Shown here piece by piece: positions 54,114-62,406 of a DNA stretch of 64,000 nt (positions within the stretch are counted from its first letter, which is position 1; every line of letters starts with the position of its first letter). The notes under the pieces were generated by a model. It was not told the origin of the DNA, searched no databases, and saw only the letters and a program-made list of their open reading frames with translations. The DNA is from Actinoplanes solisilvae (GTDB lineage: Bacteria; Actinomycetota; Actinomycetes; Mycobacteriales; Micromonosporaceae). The translations under genes were made by a program, and so were the position numbers. Location of the stretch: NCBI RefSeq assembly GCF_003999975.1, contig NZ_RJAC01000001.1:1116001-1180000 (forward strand), read 5' to 3'.

Positions 54114-55247
54114 CTAACTGAACTGAGCGAACCGCTTCTGCTGACGGCCTTCGACGGTGGTGAAGGCGCCGCCCATCGCGACCTTGCCGAGCTTCGCGCT
54201 GCTGGCCAGGGCGAGCACGCCCTCGACACCGTTGGCGTCGGCGGTCCAGTCGAGCAGCCGCCCGTCGGCCGTCGAAAGCGCAGCCAGCTTGACCCGGTTG
54301 TCCGAACCGTCCACACATGCGCCCTGCGACCCGGTGCGAGCGGTGCTGCAGGCCCGGTCGAAGTGCCCGCCGGCGTACACGGTCTCGCCGAGAACGGTCA
54401 CCGCCTGCGCGTCACCGTCGAACGTGGCCGACCACTTCAACGCGCCCTCCGGCGAGTAGCGGGTGACTTTGCCGCCCTGACCGCCGTGCGCCGAGTAGAC
54501 CGCGGTGTCGGTGACGGCCAGGGCGTACGTGATCACGGGTGGCTGGGGTTTGAAACCGGGAACGATCGCCGAGCTCTTGGGATCGAGCGCGGCGAGTCTC
54601 GCGTACCCGGGAAGGCTGTTGACCTTGCGGAACTTGCCGCCGACATAGACGCGCCCGCCGGCCGCCGCGATCGTCTCGACCTGGTCGTCGGCGGTGGGGC
54701 GCCAAACGGTGTCGAGCTTGCCGCTGCTCAGGGTGAATGCCGCTAGGCGGGTGCGTGGCTGACCGTTGACCGCGGTGAGGGTGCCGCCGACGTAGAGGCG
54801 GCCGTGAGCAGCGAAGGCGGCCAGGGGGCGTCCGGTGACCGAGTGTTTGAAGGCGCCGTCGAGGGTGCCGCTGGTGGCGTCCACCCGGGCGAGGCTGTCG
54901 CGCTTCTGGCCGGCGACGGTGGCGAAGTCTCCAGCCAGGTAGAGCGAAGAGCCGCTCAGGACCAGCGCCTTGACGCGCCCGTCGGTGGGGGGTGACCAGG
55001 GGAGGAGAGTGCCGGTGCGAGCGTCGACGGCGGCCAGGTGCTGGCGGGCTACCGGTTTGCCGTTGACGATCGCGGCGGTGAAGTCGCCGCCTACGTAGAC
55101 GGTGTTCTTGGCGTAGGCGATGGTGAGGACGGCGCCGTTGAAGCTGGGCATGGCGTCGGAGCTCTGAGCCTGGGCGGCCGGCGTGGCGCAGGTGATCGCG
55201 GCACCGATGACGAGCGCCGTGGTGAGTGTTTTACCCCGGTAAGTCAC
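54114..55247 (-). CDS. Secreted beta-propeller-like protein (delta-60 / PQQ-like repeats)
   Basis: 377 residues from GTG 55247. Signal peptide (TYRGKTLTTALVIGAAITCATPAAQA), then six to seven repeats of about 50 residues with the recurring VYVGGDFTAA / LYLAGDFATV / LYVGGTLTAV / VYVGGKFRKV / VYAGGHF / VAMGGAFTTV pattern and intervening LAAVDARTG. This is the delta-60 or YVTN-type propeller seen in secreted actinobacterial proteins; the ligand is unknown. One loop holds a Cys pair (CSTARTGSQGAC). Confidence 0.9.
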   Translation of the reverse strand: MTYRGKTLTTALVIGAAITCATPAAQAQSSDAMPSFNGAVLTIAYAKNTVYVGGDFTAAIVNGKPVARQHLAAVDARTGTLLPWSPPTDGRVKALVLSGSSLYLAGDFATVAGQKRDSLARVDATSGTLDGAFKHSVTGRPLAAFAAHGRLYVGGTLTAVNGQPRTRLAAFTLSSGKLDTVWRPTADDQVETIAAAGGRVYVGGKFRKVNSLPGYARLAALDPKSSAIVPGFKPQPPVITYALAVTDTAVYSAHGGQGGKVTRYSPEGALKWSATFDGDAQAVTVLGETVYAGGHFDRACSTARTGSQGACVDGSDNRVKLAALSTADGRLLDWTADANGVEGVLALASSAKLGKVAMGGAFTTVEGRQQKRFAQFS

Positions 55248-55459
55248 GTGATCACCGTAATGGTGGGATTGGGTGGCTCGGCAGTCTCGAAACGGACAAA
55301 AGCCCCGGCTGAGACGGATGATCACGGCCTGGCCGAACGGTTGATCTTCGGAGAAGCCACCGCCTCCCCCTCCCACCCAAGGGACGTGGGGGTGACGCTA
55401 GTGGCTCTGCGGCGCGGGCCTTGCCGGTTATCCACAGGGGCTGTGGAAGAGTTTCGGAT

Positions 55460-56377
55460 GTGGATATCGCGATCGTCGGGCTCGGGCTCATCGGCGGGTC
55501 TCTGCTGCGGGCGCTGACCGCGGCCGGCCACCACGTCACCGGCTACGACGCCGACCCGACCACCCGCGACCAGGCCTCCGCCGCCGGTTTCCCGGTCGCC
55601 GGCTCGGTGCCCACCGCGATCTCCGGCACCGACCTCACGATCCTGGCCGTCCCCCTCCCCGCCCTCCCCGGCGTCCTCGACGAGATGACCGACTACGACG
55701 GCCTGGTCACCGACGTGACCTCGGTCAAGCGCCCCGTCCGCGATCTAGCCCACCGACTGCGCCGTTTCGTAGGTGGGCACCCCATGGCCGGCAAGGAGAC
55801 CTCCGGCTTCGCCGCCACCGAGGCGACTCTCTTCGACGGCTGCGCCTGGGTCCTGACCTTGGAACCCCACGAGACAGACCTGTCCGACTGGCTGACCCTC
55901 GCGCGGCTCTTCACCACGCTCGGCGCCCGCGTGGTCCCGACGACCGCCGCCGAGCACGATCGCGCCGTCGCCGAGGTCAGCCACGTCCCGCACCTGTTCG
56001 CGGCGGCGCTGGCCCTGCAGCTCGAAGGCAACCCGCTGGCCGGCACCCTGGCCGCGGGCTCCTTCCGCGACGGCACCCGCGTCGCCGCCACTCGGGCCGA
56101 GTTGATCGTCGCGATGTGCGGCGGCAACAAGGCCGAGGTGAGCAACGCCCTCTCCCGCCTGATCGGCGACCTCGAGCAGATGCGCCGACACCTCGAATCC
56201 GAGGATCTGACCCCCACCGTGCGACGGGCCGGCGACCTGCGCCGAGCCTGGCCCGCCAAGTCCGGCCACATCCGCGAGCTGACCCCCACCGTCGATGCCC
56301 TGCTGGATCTGGGCCGCAACGGTGGCTGGGTCACCGCGATCAGCGACAACGGCGAGGTCGAAGCGGCCGGAAACTGA
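55460..56377 (+). CDS. tyrA: Prephenate dehydrogenase
   Basis: 305 residues from GTG 55460 (GGAAGAG upstream). Rossmann motif IAIVGLGLIGGSLLRAL, then VTDVTSVKRPV, the GGHPMAGKETSGF signature and HDRAVAEVSHVPHL (catalytic His region). Oxidatively decarboxylates prephenate to 4-hydroxyphenylpyruvate for tyrosine. No C-terminal ACT domain is seen. Confidence 0.93.
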   Translation: MDIAIVGLGLIGGSLLRALTAAGHHVTGYDADPTTRDQASAAGFPVAGSVPTAISGTDLTILAVPLPALPGVLDEMTDYDGLVTDVTSVKRPVRDLAHRLRRFVGGHPMAGKETSGFAATEATLFDGCAWVLTLEPHETDLSDWLTLARLFTTLGARVVPTTAAEHDRAVAEVSHVPHLFAAALALQLEGNPLAGTLAAGSFRDGTRVAATRAELIVAMCGGNKAEVSNALSRLIGDLEQMRRHLESEDLTPTVRRAGDLRRAWPAKSGHIRELTPTVDALLDLGRNGGWVTAISDNGEVEAAGN

Positions 56378-56427
56378 CCGCAATAGCTCCTAACGTGGTC
56401 GGTGACAACAAGACCAAGGAGTCCGCG

Positions 56428-56997
56428 ATGCCAGGTCAGGTCGGTTCCATCGACAACGAGCAGCAGGGTCTGCTCGCCTACCTAGCCCAGATGCGCTACG
56501 TGTTGCGGCTGACCGCCCACGGCCTCACCGACGAGCAGCTGCGGGCCACTCCGTCGGCCAGCGGCCTGAGCATCGGCGGCCTGATCAAGCATTGTTCGTC
56601 GACCGAGGCCGGCTGGATCAGCCAGGTGCGCGGCGAGCAGCAGGAACTCGACTACCAGGCCTACGCCGACAACTTCCGCCTGGCCGACGGCGAGTCCATC
56701 GACGACGTGCTGGCCCGCTACGACCAGGTCGCCGAGCTGACCGAGAAGACGGTCACCGAGCTCGACGATCTCGGTCACCAGATCCCGATCGATCACTCCG
56801 TGCCCTGGAACAGCAAGGACATGACCCACTGGACCCTCCGCTGGGTCCTGCTGCACCTGATCCAGGAGACCGCCCGTCACACCGGCCATGCCGACATCAT
56901 TCGCGAATCGGTCGACGGCGCCACCGCCTATCCGCTGATGGCCGCAGCCGAGGGCTGGCCCGAGACCGACTGGCTCAAACCCTGGAAACCCGCTTAG
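56428..56997 (+). CDS. DinB-fold / DUF664 family protein
   Basis: 189 residues; AAGGAG seven bases before the ATG. Four-helix DinB-like fold with the three potential metal histidines: IKHCSSTEAGW, and the C-terminal HLIQETARHTGHADIIRE. The family includes mycothiol-dependent S-transferases of actinobacteria; exact role not known. TAACGT at 56391-56396 is a likely -10. Confidence 0.9.
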   Translation: MPGQVGSIDNEQQGLLAYLAQMRYVLRLTAHGLTDEQLRATPSASGLSIGGLIKHCSSTEAGWISQVRGEQQELDYQAYADNFRLADGESIDDVLARYDQVAELTEKTVTELDDLGHQIPIDHSVPWNSKDMTHWTLRWVLLHLIQETARHTGHADIIRESVDGATAYPLMAAAEGWPETDWLKPWKPA

Positions 56998-56998
56998 A

Positions 56999-57094
56999 CG
57001 TACGCGTCGTCGAGTCCGACAACCGCATTGGGGCGGCCCTGGGCGCTCCTGCGAGCTGAGTGCGGCAAAAGGCCGTTGGGCGCTACCGGGCCGG
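56999..57094. repeat. Possible diverged third copy of the 96-bp repeat
   Basis: Also 96 bp, filling the gap between convergent genes exactly. About 23 of the first 31 bases and 18 of the last 24 agree with copy A, including CGTACG, ACAACCGCA and CCGGGCCGG. The middle is unalignable, so this copy is tentative. Confidence 0.35.
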
Positions 57095-57097
57095 TGG

Positions 57098-58060
57098 TCA
57101 CAAGAGCTCCCCGCGGTCGAGCCGGATCACTCGCCGGTCGGTCACGATGGCCGTCACCAGGTCGTGCGGGGTCACGTCGAAGGCCGGGTTCGCCGCCGCG
57201 GCCCACGGCGTGACCTCGCTCGACCCTCGGTCCTCGATCGTCACCGCGTCCCCGCTCGGGGTGCCGAGGTCGACCGTCGACTCGGGCGCGACCACCACGA
57301 ACGGCAACCCCGCGGCTCGGGCGCCGAGCGCGTGGGCGTACGTCCCGATCTTGTTGATCACGTCGCCGTTGGCGCAGATGCGGTCGGCGCCCAGGATCAC
57401 CGCGTCGATCTCGCCGCGCGCCATCAGGAACGGCCCGGCCGAGTCGACCGCCACCCGGTGCTCGATGCCCCACCCTGTGAGCTCCCACGAGGTGAGCCGG
57501 GCCCCCTGCAACAGCGGACGAGTCTCGCTCGCGATCACCCCGGCCAATTGGCCCCGCCGGTGCAGTTCGTGGACGACGCCGAGCGCCGTACCGATGGTCA
57601 CCGCGGCCAGCCCGCCGGTGTTGCAGTGGGTGAGCAGCCGCGGCCGGGTGCCGCACAGCTCGACCAGCAGGTCGGCGCCGAGGGCGGCCATCGCGTCGGA
57701 GGCGGCGATCTCCTCGTCGCGCACCCGGCAGGCCTCGCGCAGCACGGCCTGCGGGCCCTGCGGCAGCAACAACGCTGCTCGCCGGGCGCCGCGGGCCAGG
57801 TTCACCGCGGTCGGCCGGGCTGTCTCGACGCGGTGCACGGCGGCCGCCAGCGCCTGCGGATCGTCGGCGTGCACCCGGGCCGCCAGCGCGACGCCGAAGG
57901 CCCCGGCCACGCCGAGCGCGGGCGCACCTCGTACGGCCAAGGACTGGATCGCCGCGACCAGCTCGCCCACCGTGTGCAGGCGCAAGATCTTGAGCTCCCC
58001 GGGCAGCGCCGTCTGATCGATGATCTCGATGGCTCCGTCGACCCAATCGATCGTCCGCAT
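57098..58060 (-). CDS. mtnA: Methylthioribose-1-phosphate isomerase
   Basis: 320 residues. RGAPALGVAGAFGVALAAR, catalytic Cys in LLTHCNTGGLA and Asp in ILGADRICANGDVINKIGTY. Isomerises methylthioribose-1-phosphate in methionine salvage. No other mtn gene is in the window. TAGTAT six bases before the ATG indicates a leaderless message; divergent from the PHP gene. Confidence 0.95.
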   Translation of the reverse strand: MRTIDWVDGAIEIIDQTALPGELKILRLHTVGELVAAIQSLAVRGAPALGVAGAFGVALAARVHADDPQALAAAVHRVETARPTAVNLARGARRAALLLPQGPQAVLREACRVRDEEIAASDAMAALGADLLVELCGTRPRLLTHCNTGGLAAVTIGTALGVVHELHRRGQLAGVIASETRPLLQGARLTSWELTGWGIEHRVAVDSAGPFLMARGEIDAVILGADRICANGDVINKIGTYAHALGARAAGLPFVVVAPESTVDLGTPSGDAVTIEDRGSSEVTPWAAAANPAFDVTPHDLVTAIVTDRRVIRLDRGELL

Positions 58061-58065
58061 GCCGC

Positions 58066-58072
58066 GATACTA
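58066..58072. promoter_or_regulatory. Shared divergent -10 between mtnA and the PHP gene
   Basis: GATACTA: minus strand TAGTAT and plus strand GATACT, each with exactly six bases to its ATG (58060 and 58078). Only 17 bp separate the two start codons. Confidence 0.5.
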
Positions 58073-58077
58073 GGGCC

Positions 58078-59136
58078 ATGGCATCTCGTGATCCGGTGGC
58101 CGACCTGCGGCGCATCGCGTTCCTGCTGGAACGCGCGAACGAGGCGACCTATCGGGTGCGCGCGTTCCGCTCGGCCGCCACGACGATCGCCGCCCTGCCG
58201 GTGACCGAGCTGGCCGAGCGCGCCGCGGCCGGCACGCTGAGCGAGCTCTCCGGCGTCGGCGACGTCACGGCCCGCTGCGTCGCCGAGTCGCTCGCCGGTG
58301 AGGAGCCGGTCTACCTGCGCCGGCTCGAGTCCACCGAGGGCTCCGACCTGATGGGTGCGGCCCTGAAGCTGCGCGAGGCCCTGCGGGGCGATTGCCACGC
58401 CCACTCGGACTGGTCGGACGGCGGCTCACCGATCGAGGAGATGGCGCTGGCCGCGGTCGAACTGGGCCACGAATACCTGGTGCTCACCGACCACTCGCCC
58501 CGCCTCACCGTGGCCCGCGGGCTGACCCCGGCCCGGTTGCGCCGCCAGCTCGACTACGTGGCCAAGCTGAACGACGCGCTGCCCGACGGCTTCCGCATCC
58601 TCACCGGCATCGAGGTCGACATTCTCGACGACGGCTCCCTCGATCAGGAGGACGCGCTGCTGGCCCGGCTCGACGTGGTCGTCGGCTCGGTGCACAGCAA
58701 GTTGCGCGACGAGTCGCCGCGGATGACCAAGCGGATGGTGAAGGCGCTGTCCAATCCCCACCTGGACATCCTGGGCCACATGACCGGCCGGAAGGTGTCG
58801 GCGGCGGGGGAAGGCGACCGCGCCCACCGCGGCGGCCGCACCCGGCCCCCGAGCACGTTCGACCTCGACCGGGTGATCGCCGCGGCTCTCGAGCACGGCA
58901 AGGCCATCGAGATCAACTCGCGGCCCGACCGGCTGGACCCGCCGAAACGGATGCTGACCGTCGCGGTCGAGGCGGGCTGCCTGTTCAGCATCGACACCGA
59001 CGCGCACGCTCCCGGCCAGCTCGACTGGCTGCGGTTCGGCTGCGAGCGGGCCGCGCTCTGCGGTGTGCCGGTCGAGCAGGTGGTCAACACCTGGCCGATG
59101 GATCGCCTGCTGAAGTGGACCGCCGGGCACGTGTGA
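58078..59136 (+). CDS. PHP-domain phosphoesterase with helix-hairpin-helix N terminus
   Basis: 352 residues. N-terminal helical region like the 8-kDa/HhH part of PolX (LERANEATYRVRAFRSAA, LSELSGVGDVTARCV), then a PHP domain with DCHAHSDWSDGG, LTDHSPR, GIEVDIL, VVGSVHSKL, LGHMTGRK, EINSRPDR and SIDTDAHAP, all expected metal ligands. PolX-like but without the polymerase domain; such stand-alone proteins may act as histidinol phosphatase-type or DNA 3'-end phosphoesterases. A stretch of Gly/Arg insertion (AGEGDRAHRGGRTRPP) is present. Confidence 0.9.
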   Translation: MASRDPVADLRRIAFLLERANEATYRVRAFRSAATTIAALPVTELAERAAAGTLSELSGVGDVTARCVAESLAGEEPVYLRRLESTEGSDLMGAALKLREALRGDCHAHSDWSDGGSPIEEMALAAVELGHEYLVLTDHSPRLTVARGLTPARLRRQLDYVAKLNDALPDGFRILTGIEVDILDDGSLDQEDALLARLDVVVGSVHSKLRDESPRMTKRMVKALSNPHLDILGHMTGRKVSAAGEGDRAHRGGRTRPPSTFDLDRVIAAALEHGKAIEINSRPDRLDPPKRMLTVAVEAGCLFSIDTDAHAPGQLDWLRFGCERAALCGVPVEQVVNTWPMDRLLKWTAGHV

Positions 59137-59143
59137 AAACCCG

Positions 59144-59149
59144 TAGGGT
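59144..59149 (+). promoter_or_regulatory. -10 hexamer TAGGGT, leaderless promoter
   Basis: Six bases before GTG 59156 of the DUF885 gene. Confidence 0.5.
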
Positions 59150-59155
59150 CGGCGC

Positions 59156-60826
59156 GTGGGACGAATTGATGACCTAGCCGAGAACTACGTCGACGAGTGG
59201 GCCCGGCTCAGCCCGATCGGCGCCACCTACGTCGGCATCGCCGGGCACGACAACCGGACCGACGACCTCTCGCCCGAAGGCTTCGCCGCCCAGACCGAGC
59301 TGACCCGGCGCACCCTCATCCAGCTCGACCTGATCGAGCCCGAGCACGAGACCGAGGCGGTCGCCAAGGACGCGATGATGGAGCGGCTCGGCCTCGAGCT
59401 GGCCACCGACGAGGCCGGCTTCTCGCGGAGCGCGGTCAGCGTCATCACGAGCGGGCTGCACGCCTTGCGCGGCGTCTTCGACGTGATGCCGACCGAGGGC
59501 GAGGAGGCGGTCGCCAACATCGCGGCGCGGCTCACCGACCTGCCGCACGCGCTCGACCAATACCGCCGCACCCTGCTCGAGGAGGCGGACGCGGGCCGCA
59601 TCAGCGCCCGCGCGCAGTTGCTGGCGGTCGCCGAGCAGTGCGACGCCTGGACCGATCCCGACCGCGACGACTTCTATCGCGGCTTGGCCGGGCGGGTCGA
59701 CGCGAGCGGCGCGCTCGCGGCCGAGCTGAACCGCGGCGCCGAGGCGGCCACCGCGGCCACCGCTGATTTCGCCGAGTTCCTGCGGCGTGACCTGGCGCCC
59801 CGCGGCCGCGAGAAGGAGGCCGCCGGCCTCGAGCGCTACGAGCTCGCGTCGCAGTATTTCCTCGGGGCCAAGGTCGACCTGCAGGAGACGTACGAGTGGG
59901 GCTTCGCCGAGCTCTTCCGGATCGAGCAGGAGATGCGGGCGACGTCGGCCGCGATCGCCGGCTCGGGCGCGACGATCGACGAGGCGGTCGCCGCGCTCGA
60001 CGCCGACCCGGCGCGCAGCATTCCAGGCAAGGAGGCTTTCCGCGACTGGATGCAGGCGCTGGCCGACAAGGCGATCTCCGAGCTGAACGGCACCCACTTC
60101 GACATCGAGCCGCCCGCGCGCCGCATCGAGTGCTGCCTGACGCCGACCAGTGACGGCGGCATCTACTACACCGGCCCGAGTGAGGACTTCAGCCGGCCCG
60201 GTCGCATGTGGTGGGCGGTGCCCGAGGGGGTCACCGAGTTCTCCACCTGGCGCGAGGTCACCACGGTCTATCACGAGGGGGTGCCGGGCCATCACCTGCA
60301 GATCAGCCAGGCGCTGCTGCGGGCCGACACGCTCAACCGCTGGCAGCGGCTGCTGTGCTGGTGTTCGGGGCACGGCGAAGGCTGGGCCCTCTACGCCGAG
60401 CGGCTGATGGACGAGCTGGGTTACCTCGGCGACCCGGGCGACCGGCTCGGCATGCTCGACGCGCAGGCGCTGCGGGCCACCCGGGTGATCGTCGACATCG
60501 GCATGCACCTCGAGCTCGAGATCCCGCGGGACAACCCGTTCGGTTTCCACCCGGGCGAACGCTGGACGCCGGAGCTCGGCTGGGAGTTCTTGCGTGCGCA
60601 CACTCGCATGGAGGAGAAGACGCTGCGCTTCGAGTGGAAGCGTTACCTCGGCTGGCCGGGACAGGCGCCGTCGTACAAGATCGGCGAGCGGATCTGGCTG
60701 CAGGCTCGCGAGGAGACCCGCCGTCGCAAGGGCGCAGATTTCGATTTGAAGACATTCCATCGGGACGCGTTAAATCTTGGTTCCGTCGGTCTTGATCCCC
60801 TGCGCAAGGCACTCGCCCGCATCTGA
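59156..60826 (+). CDS. DUF885-family metallopeptidase-like protein
   Basis: 556 residues. DUF885 features: N-terminal YVDEWARLSPIGATYVGIAGHD, the zinc motif VYHEGVPGHHLQIS, downstream GHGEGWALYAERLMDELGY, and DIGMHLE. Members are cytosolic, predicted zinc peptidases. All HExxH-like residues (HEGVPGHH) are present. GTG start is set by the TAGGGT hexamer six bases upstream. The last 20 codons are AT-richer than the rest. Confidence 0.92.
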   Translation: MGRIDDLAENYVDEWARLSPIGATYVGIAGHDNRTDDLSPEGFAAQTELTRRTLIQLDLIEPEHETEAVAKDAMMERLGLELATDEAGFSRSAVSVITSGLHALRGVFDVMPTEGEEAVANIAARLTDLPHALDQYRRTLLEEADAGRISARAQLLAVAEQCDAWTDPDRDDFYRGLAGRVDASGALAAELNRGAEAATAATADFAEFLRRDLAPRGREKEAAGLERYELASQYFLGAKVDLQETYEWGFAELFRIEQEMRATSAAIAGSGATIDEAVAALDADPARSIPGKEAFRDWMQALADKAISELNGTHFDIEPPARRIECCLTPTSDGGIYYTGPSEDFSRPGRMWWAVPEGVTEFSTWREVTTVYHEGVPGHHLQISQALLRADTLNRWQRLLCWCSGHGEGWALYAERLMDELGYLGDPGDRLGMLDAQALRATRVIVDIGMHLELEIPRDNPFGFHPGERWTPELGWEFLRAHTRMEEKTLRFEWKRYLGWPGQAPSYKIGERIWLQAREETRRRKGADFDLKTFHRDALNLGSVGLDPLRKALARI

Positions 60827-60833
60827 CCCGTTT

Positions 60834-60869
60834 CGGGCTTTTCCCCGGTTCGCGCCGGGGAAAAGCCCG
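60834..60869 (+). terminator. Terminator of the DUF885 gene
   Basis: Perfect 15-bp stem CGGGCTTTTCCCCGG / CCGGGGAAAAGCCCG with a six-base loop, seven bases after the stop. Confidence 0.9.
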
Positions 60870-61266
60870 CTTCCCCGTGAGCGGTCCAGCACTTTCCGGC
60901 ATTTCCTTGCTGTGAGCGATCAGTCCACTACGGACTGTTTAATTGATTCGGGTCTTATCAGATATCCTTTATGGATCTTGTGACTTTTCGTCCGGCGTCC
61001 GTGCAGTTACCATCGCCGCGGTAACTTTTCCGTCTTCCGGAACCGGCGTGGGCTGGGATTCTGGCCCCGGTAACGGAACTGAACGCTCGTTACAACGAGG
61101 ACAACGGCACCCTGTATCCCCCGATCAGCCGAGAGAGTTCCGTCCCTTGGAAAGGGGTTTACTGAGGTTTTCTCGGATAGATTGGCCCGGATCCGTGCGC
61201 CTCACGGCTACGGAAAGTAGCCGCAATAACGGCTCATCGCGTGTTGCATGGCGGAGGACGAAAGCA
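60870..61266. other. Non-coding region upstream of the conservon-linked genes
   Basis: About 400 bp with no credible gene and lower GC (60900-61010 and 61200-61266). It probably holds the promoter of the 61267 gene; GGAGGACGAAAGCA before the ATG contains the ribosome site. No clear repeat or hairpin. Confidence 0.55.
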
Positions 61267-62406
61267 ATGAACAGCCGGCGAACCCGTTTAGGCTCCGCAC
61301 TCGCGGTGATTTTGACGGTTTTGGTGCTTGTGCCGACCGCGGTCCTGTTCGGTCGAGTTTGGACCGACAATTCTGACAAGCGCGGCAGCACCGAGATGGA
61401 GAAGAAGGGTGTGGAGTACATCACCGCACTCACCCCGCTGGTCAACGCGCTCGCGGAATCGCAGTCCACGGGCATCCAGGGCGTCAGCAAGCCCCCGCCG
61501 ACCCTGGCCCCCGCGGTGGCCCAGGTGTCCGCCGTGGACGCCAAACTCGGCGCCGAGCTGCGGACCCAGGACCGCTGGGCCGACCTGAAGAGCAAGATCA
61601 GCAAGCTGCCGAAGGTCACCGGCTCGGTCAACATCCTCAACGCCCACGTCGAGGTGACCGACCTGACCCTGGCCCTCTACGCCGCCGTCCGGCGCAACGC
61701 CGAGCTCAACCGCGACCCCGACGGCGACATCTCGAACCTCCAGCAGGCCGTGGCGATCGACATGCCGACCACGGTCGTACGGGTGAACCGGATGGGCGAC
61801 TACGCCAACCTGCTGCAGGGCCTGCCCGCCGCCAGCCGCGGCCAGGTGCAGGCGCAGTTCGGCCACGAGGTCATCGCCGTGCAGGACTCGGTCAAGCAGC
61901 TCACCGAGAACCTGCAGGCCGCGGTGGACGACACCAAGAGCCAGACGCTGAGCGGCAGCCTGGTCAACTCGCTCGACTCGTTCCGTCGCGGCGTCGAATC
62001 GATGAGCCGTGGCGCCAACCCGGGTGGCACCCCGAACGCCGCCACCATGTCCACCGCCCAGTCCACCCTGCAGACGGCGCTCAACAGCCTCTCCGGCACC
62101 ACGCTGAAGGAGACCGACCGTCTGCTCGACGACCGCCTCTCCTCGCTGAACTACCGGCGCACCGAGGCGGTCATCATGGGCGCGCTCGCCCTGCTGCTGG
62201 TGCTGGGCGCCCTGCTCTGGCCGTCCTTCAACCGCCGCCGTGAGACCGAGGCGAGTCCCGAGCGCCCGGTCGGCGAATCCACCCGCGACGTCGCGATGAG
62301 CAACCGCTCGGGTAGCCCCTACGGCAGCCCGAACCCGTACGACCAGGCGCCGGGCTACGGCGACCACGACCAGACACGGCGGGAGCGGTCCGGTGCTATT
62401 CGGTAA
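61267..62406 (+). CDS. Two-helix membrane protein with large outer helical domain
   Basis: 379 residues. N-terminal helix (RLGSALAVILTVLVLVPTAVLFGRVW), an outer helical domain of about 270 residues resembling a four-helix sensor bundle (nitrate-sensing or chemoreceptor-type), a second helix (AVIMGALALLLVLGALLW) and a short cytosolic tail with polar repeats (SGSPYGSPNPYDQAPG). The layout resembles the sensor part of the next gene but with no kinase. It overlaps the kinase start by 14 bp, so the two are co-translated. Function unknown. Confidence 0.8.
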   Translation: MNSRRTRLGSALAVILTVLVLVPTAVLFGRVWTDNSDKRGSTEMEKKGVEYITALTPLVNALAESQSTGIQGVSKPPPTLAPAVAQVSAVDAKLGAELRTQDRWADLKSKISKLPKVTGSVNILNAHVEVTDLTLALYAAVRRNAELNRDPDGDISNLQQAVAIDMPTTVVRVNRMGDYANLLQGLPAASRGQVQAQFGHEVIAVQDSVKQLTENLQAAVDDTKSQTLSGSLVNSLDSFRRGVESMSRGANPGGTPNAATMSTAQSTLQTALNSLSGTTLKETDRLLDDRLSSLNYRRTEAVIMGALALLLVLGALLWPSFNRRRETEASPERPVGESTRDVAMSNRSGSPYGSPNPYDQAPGYGDHDQTRRERSGAIR

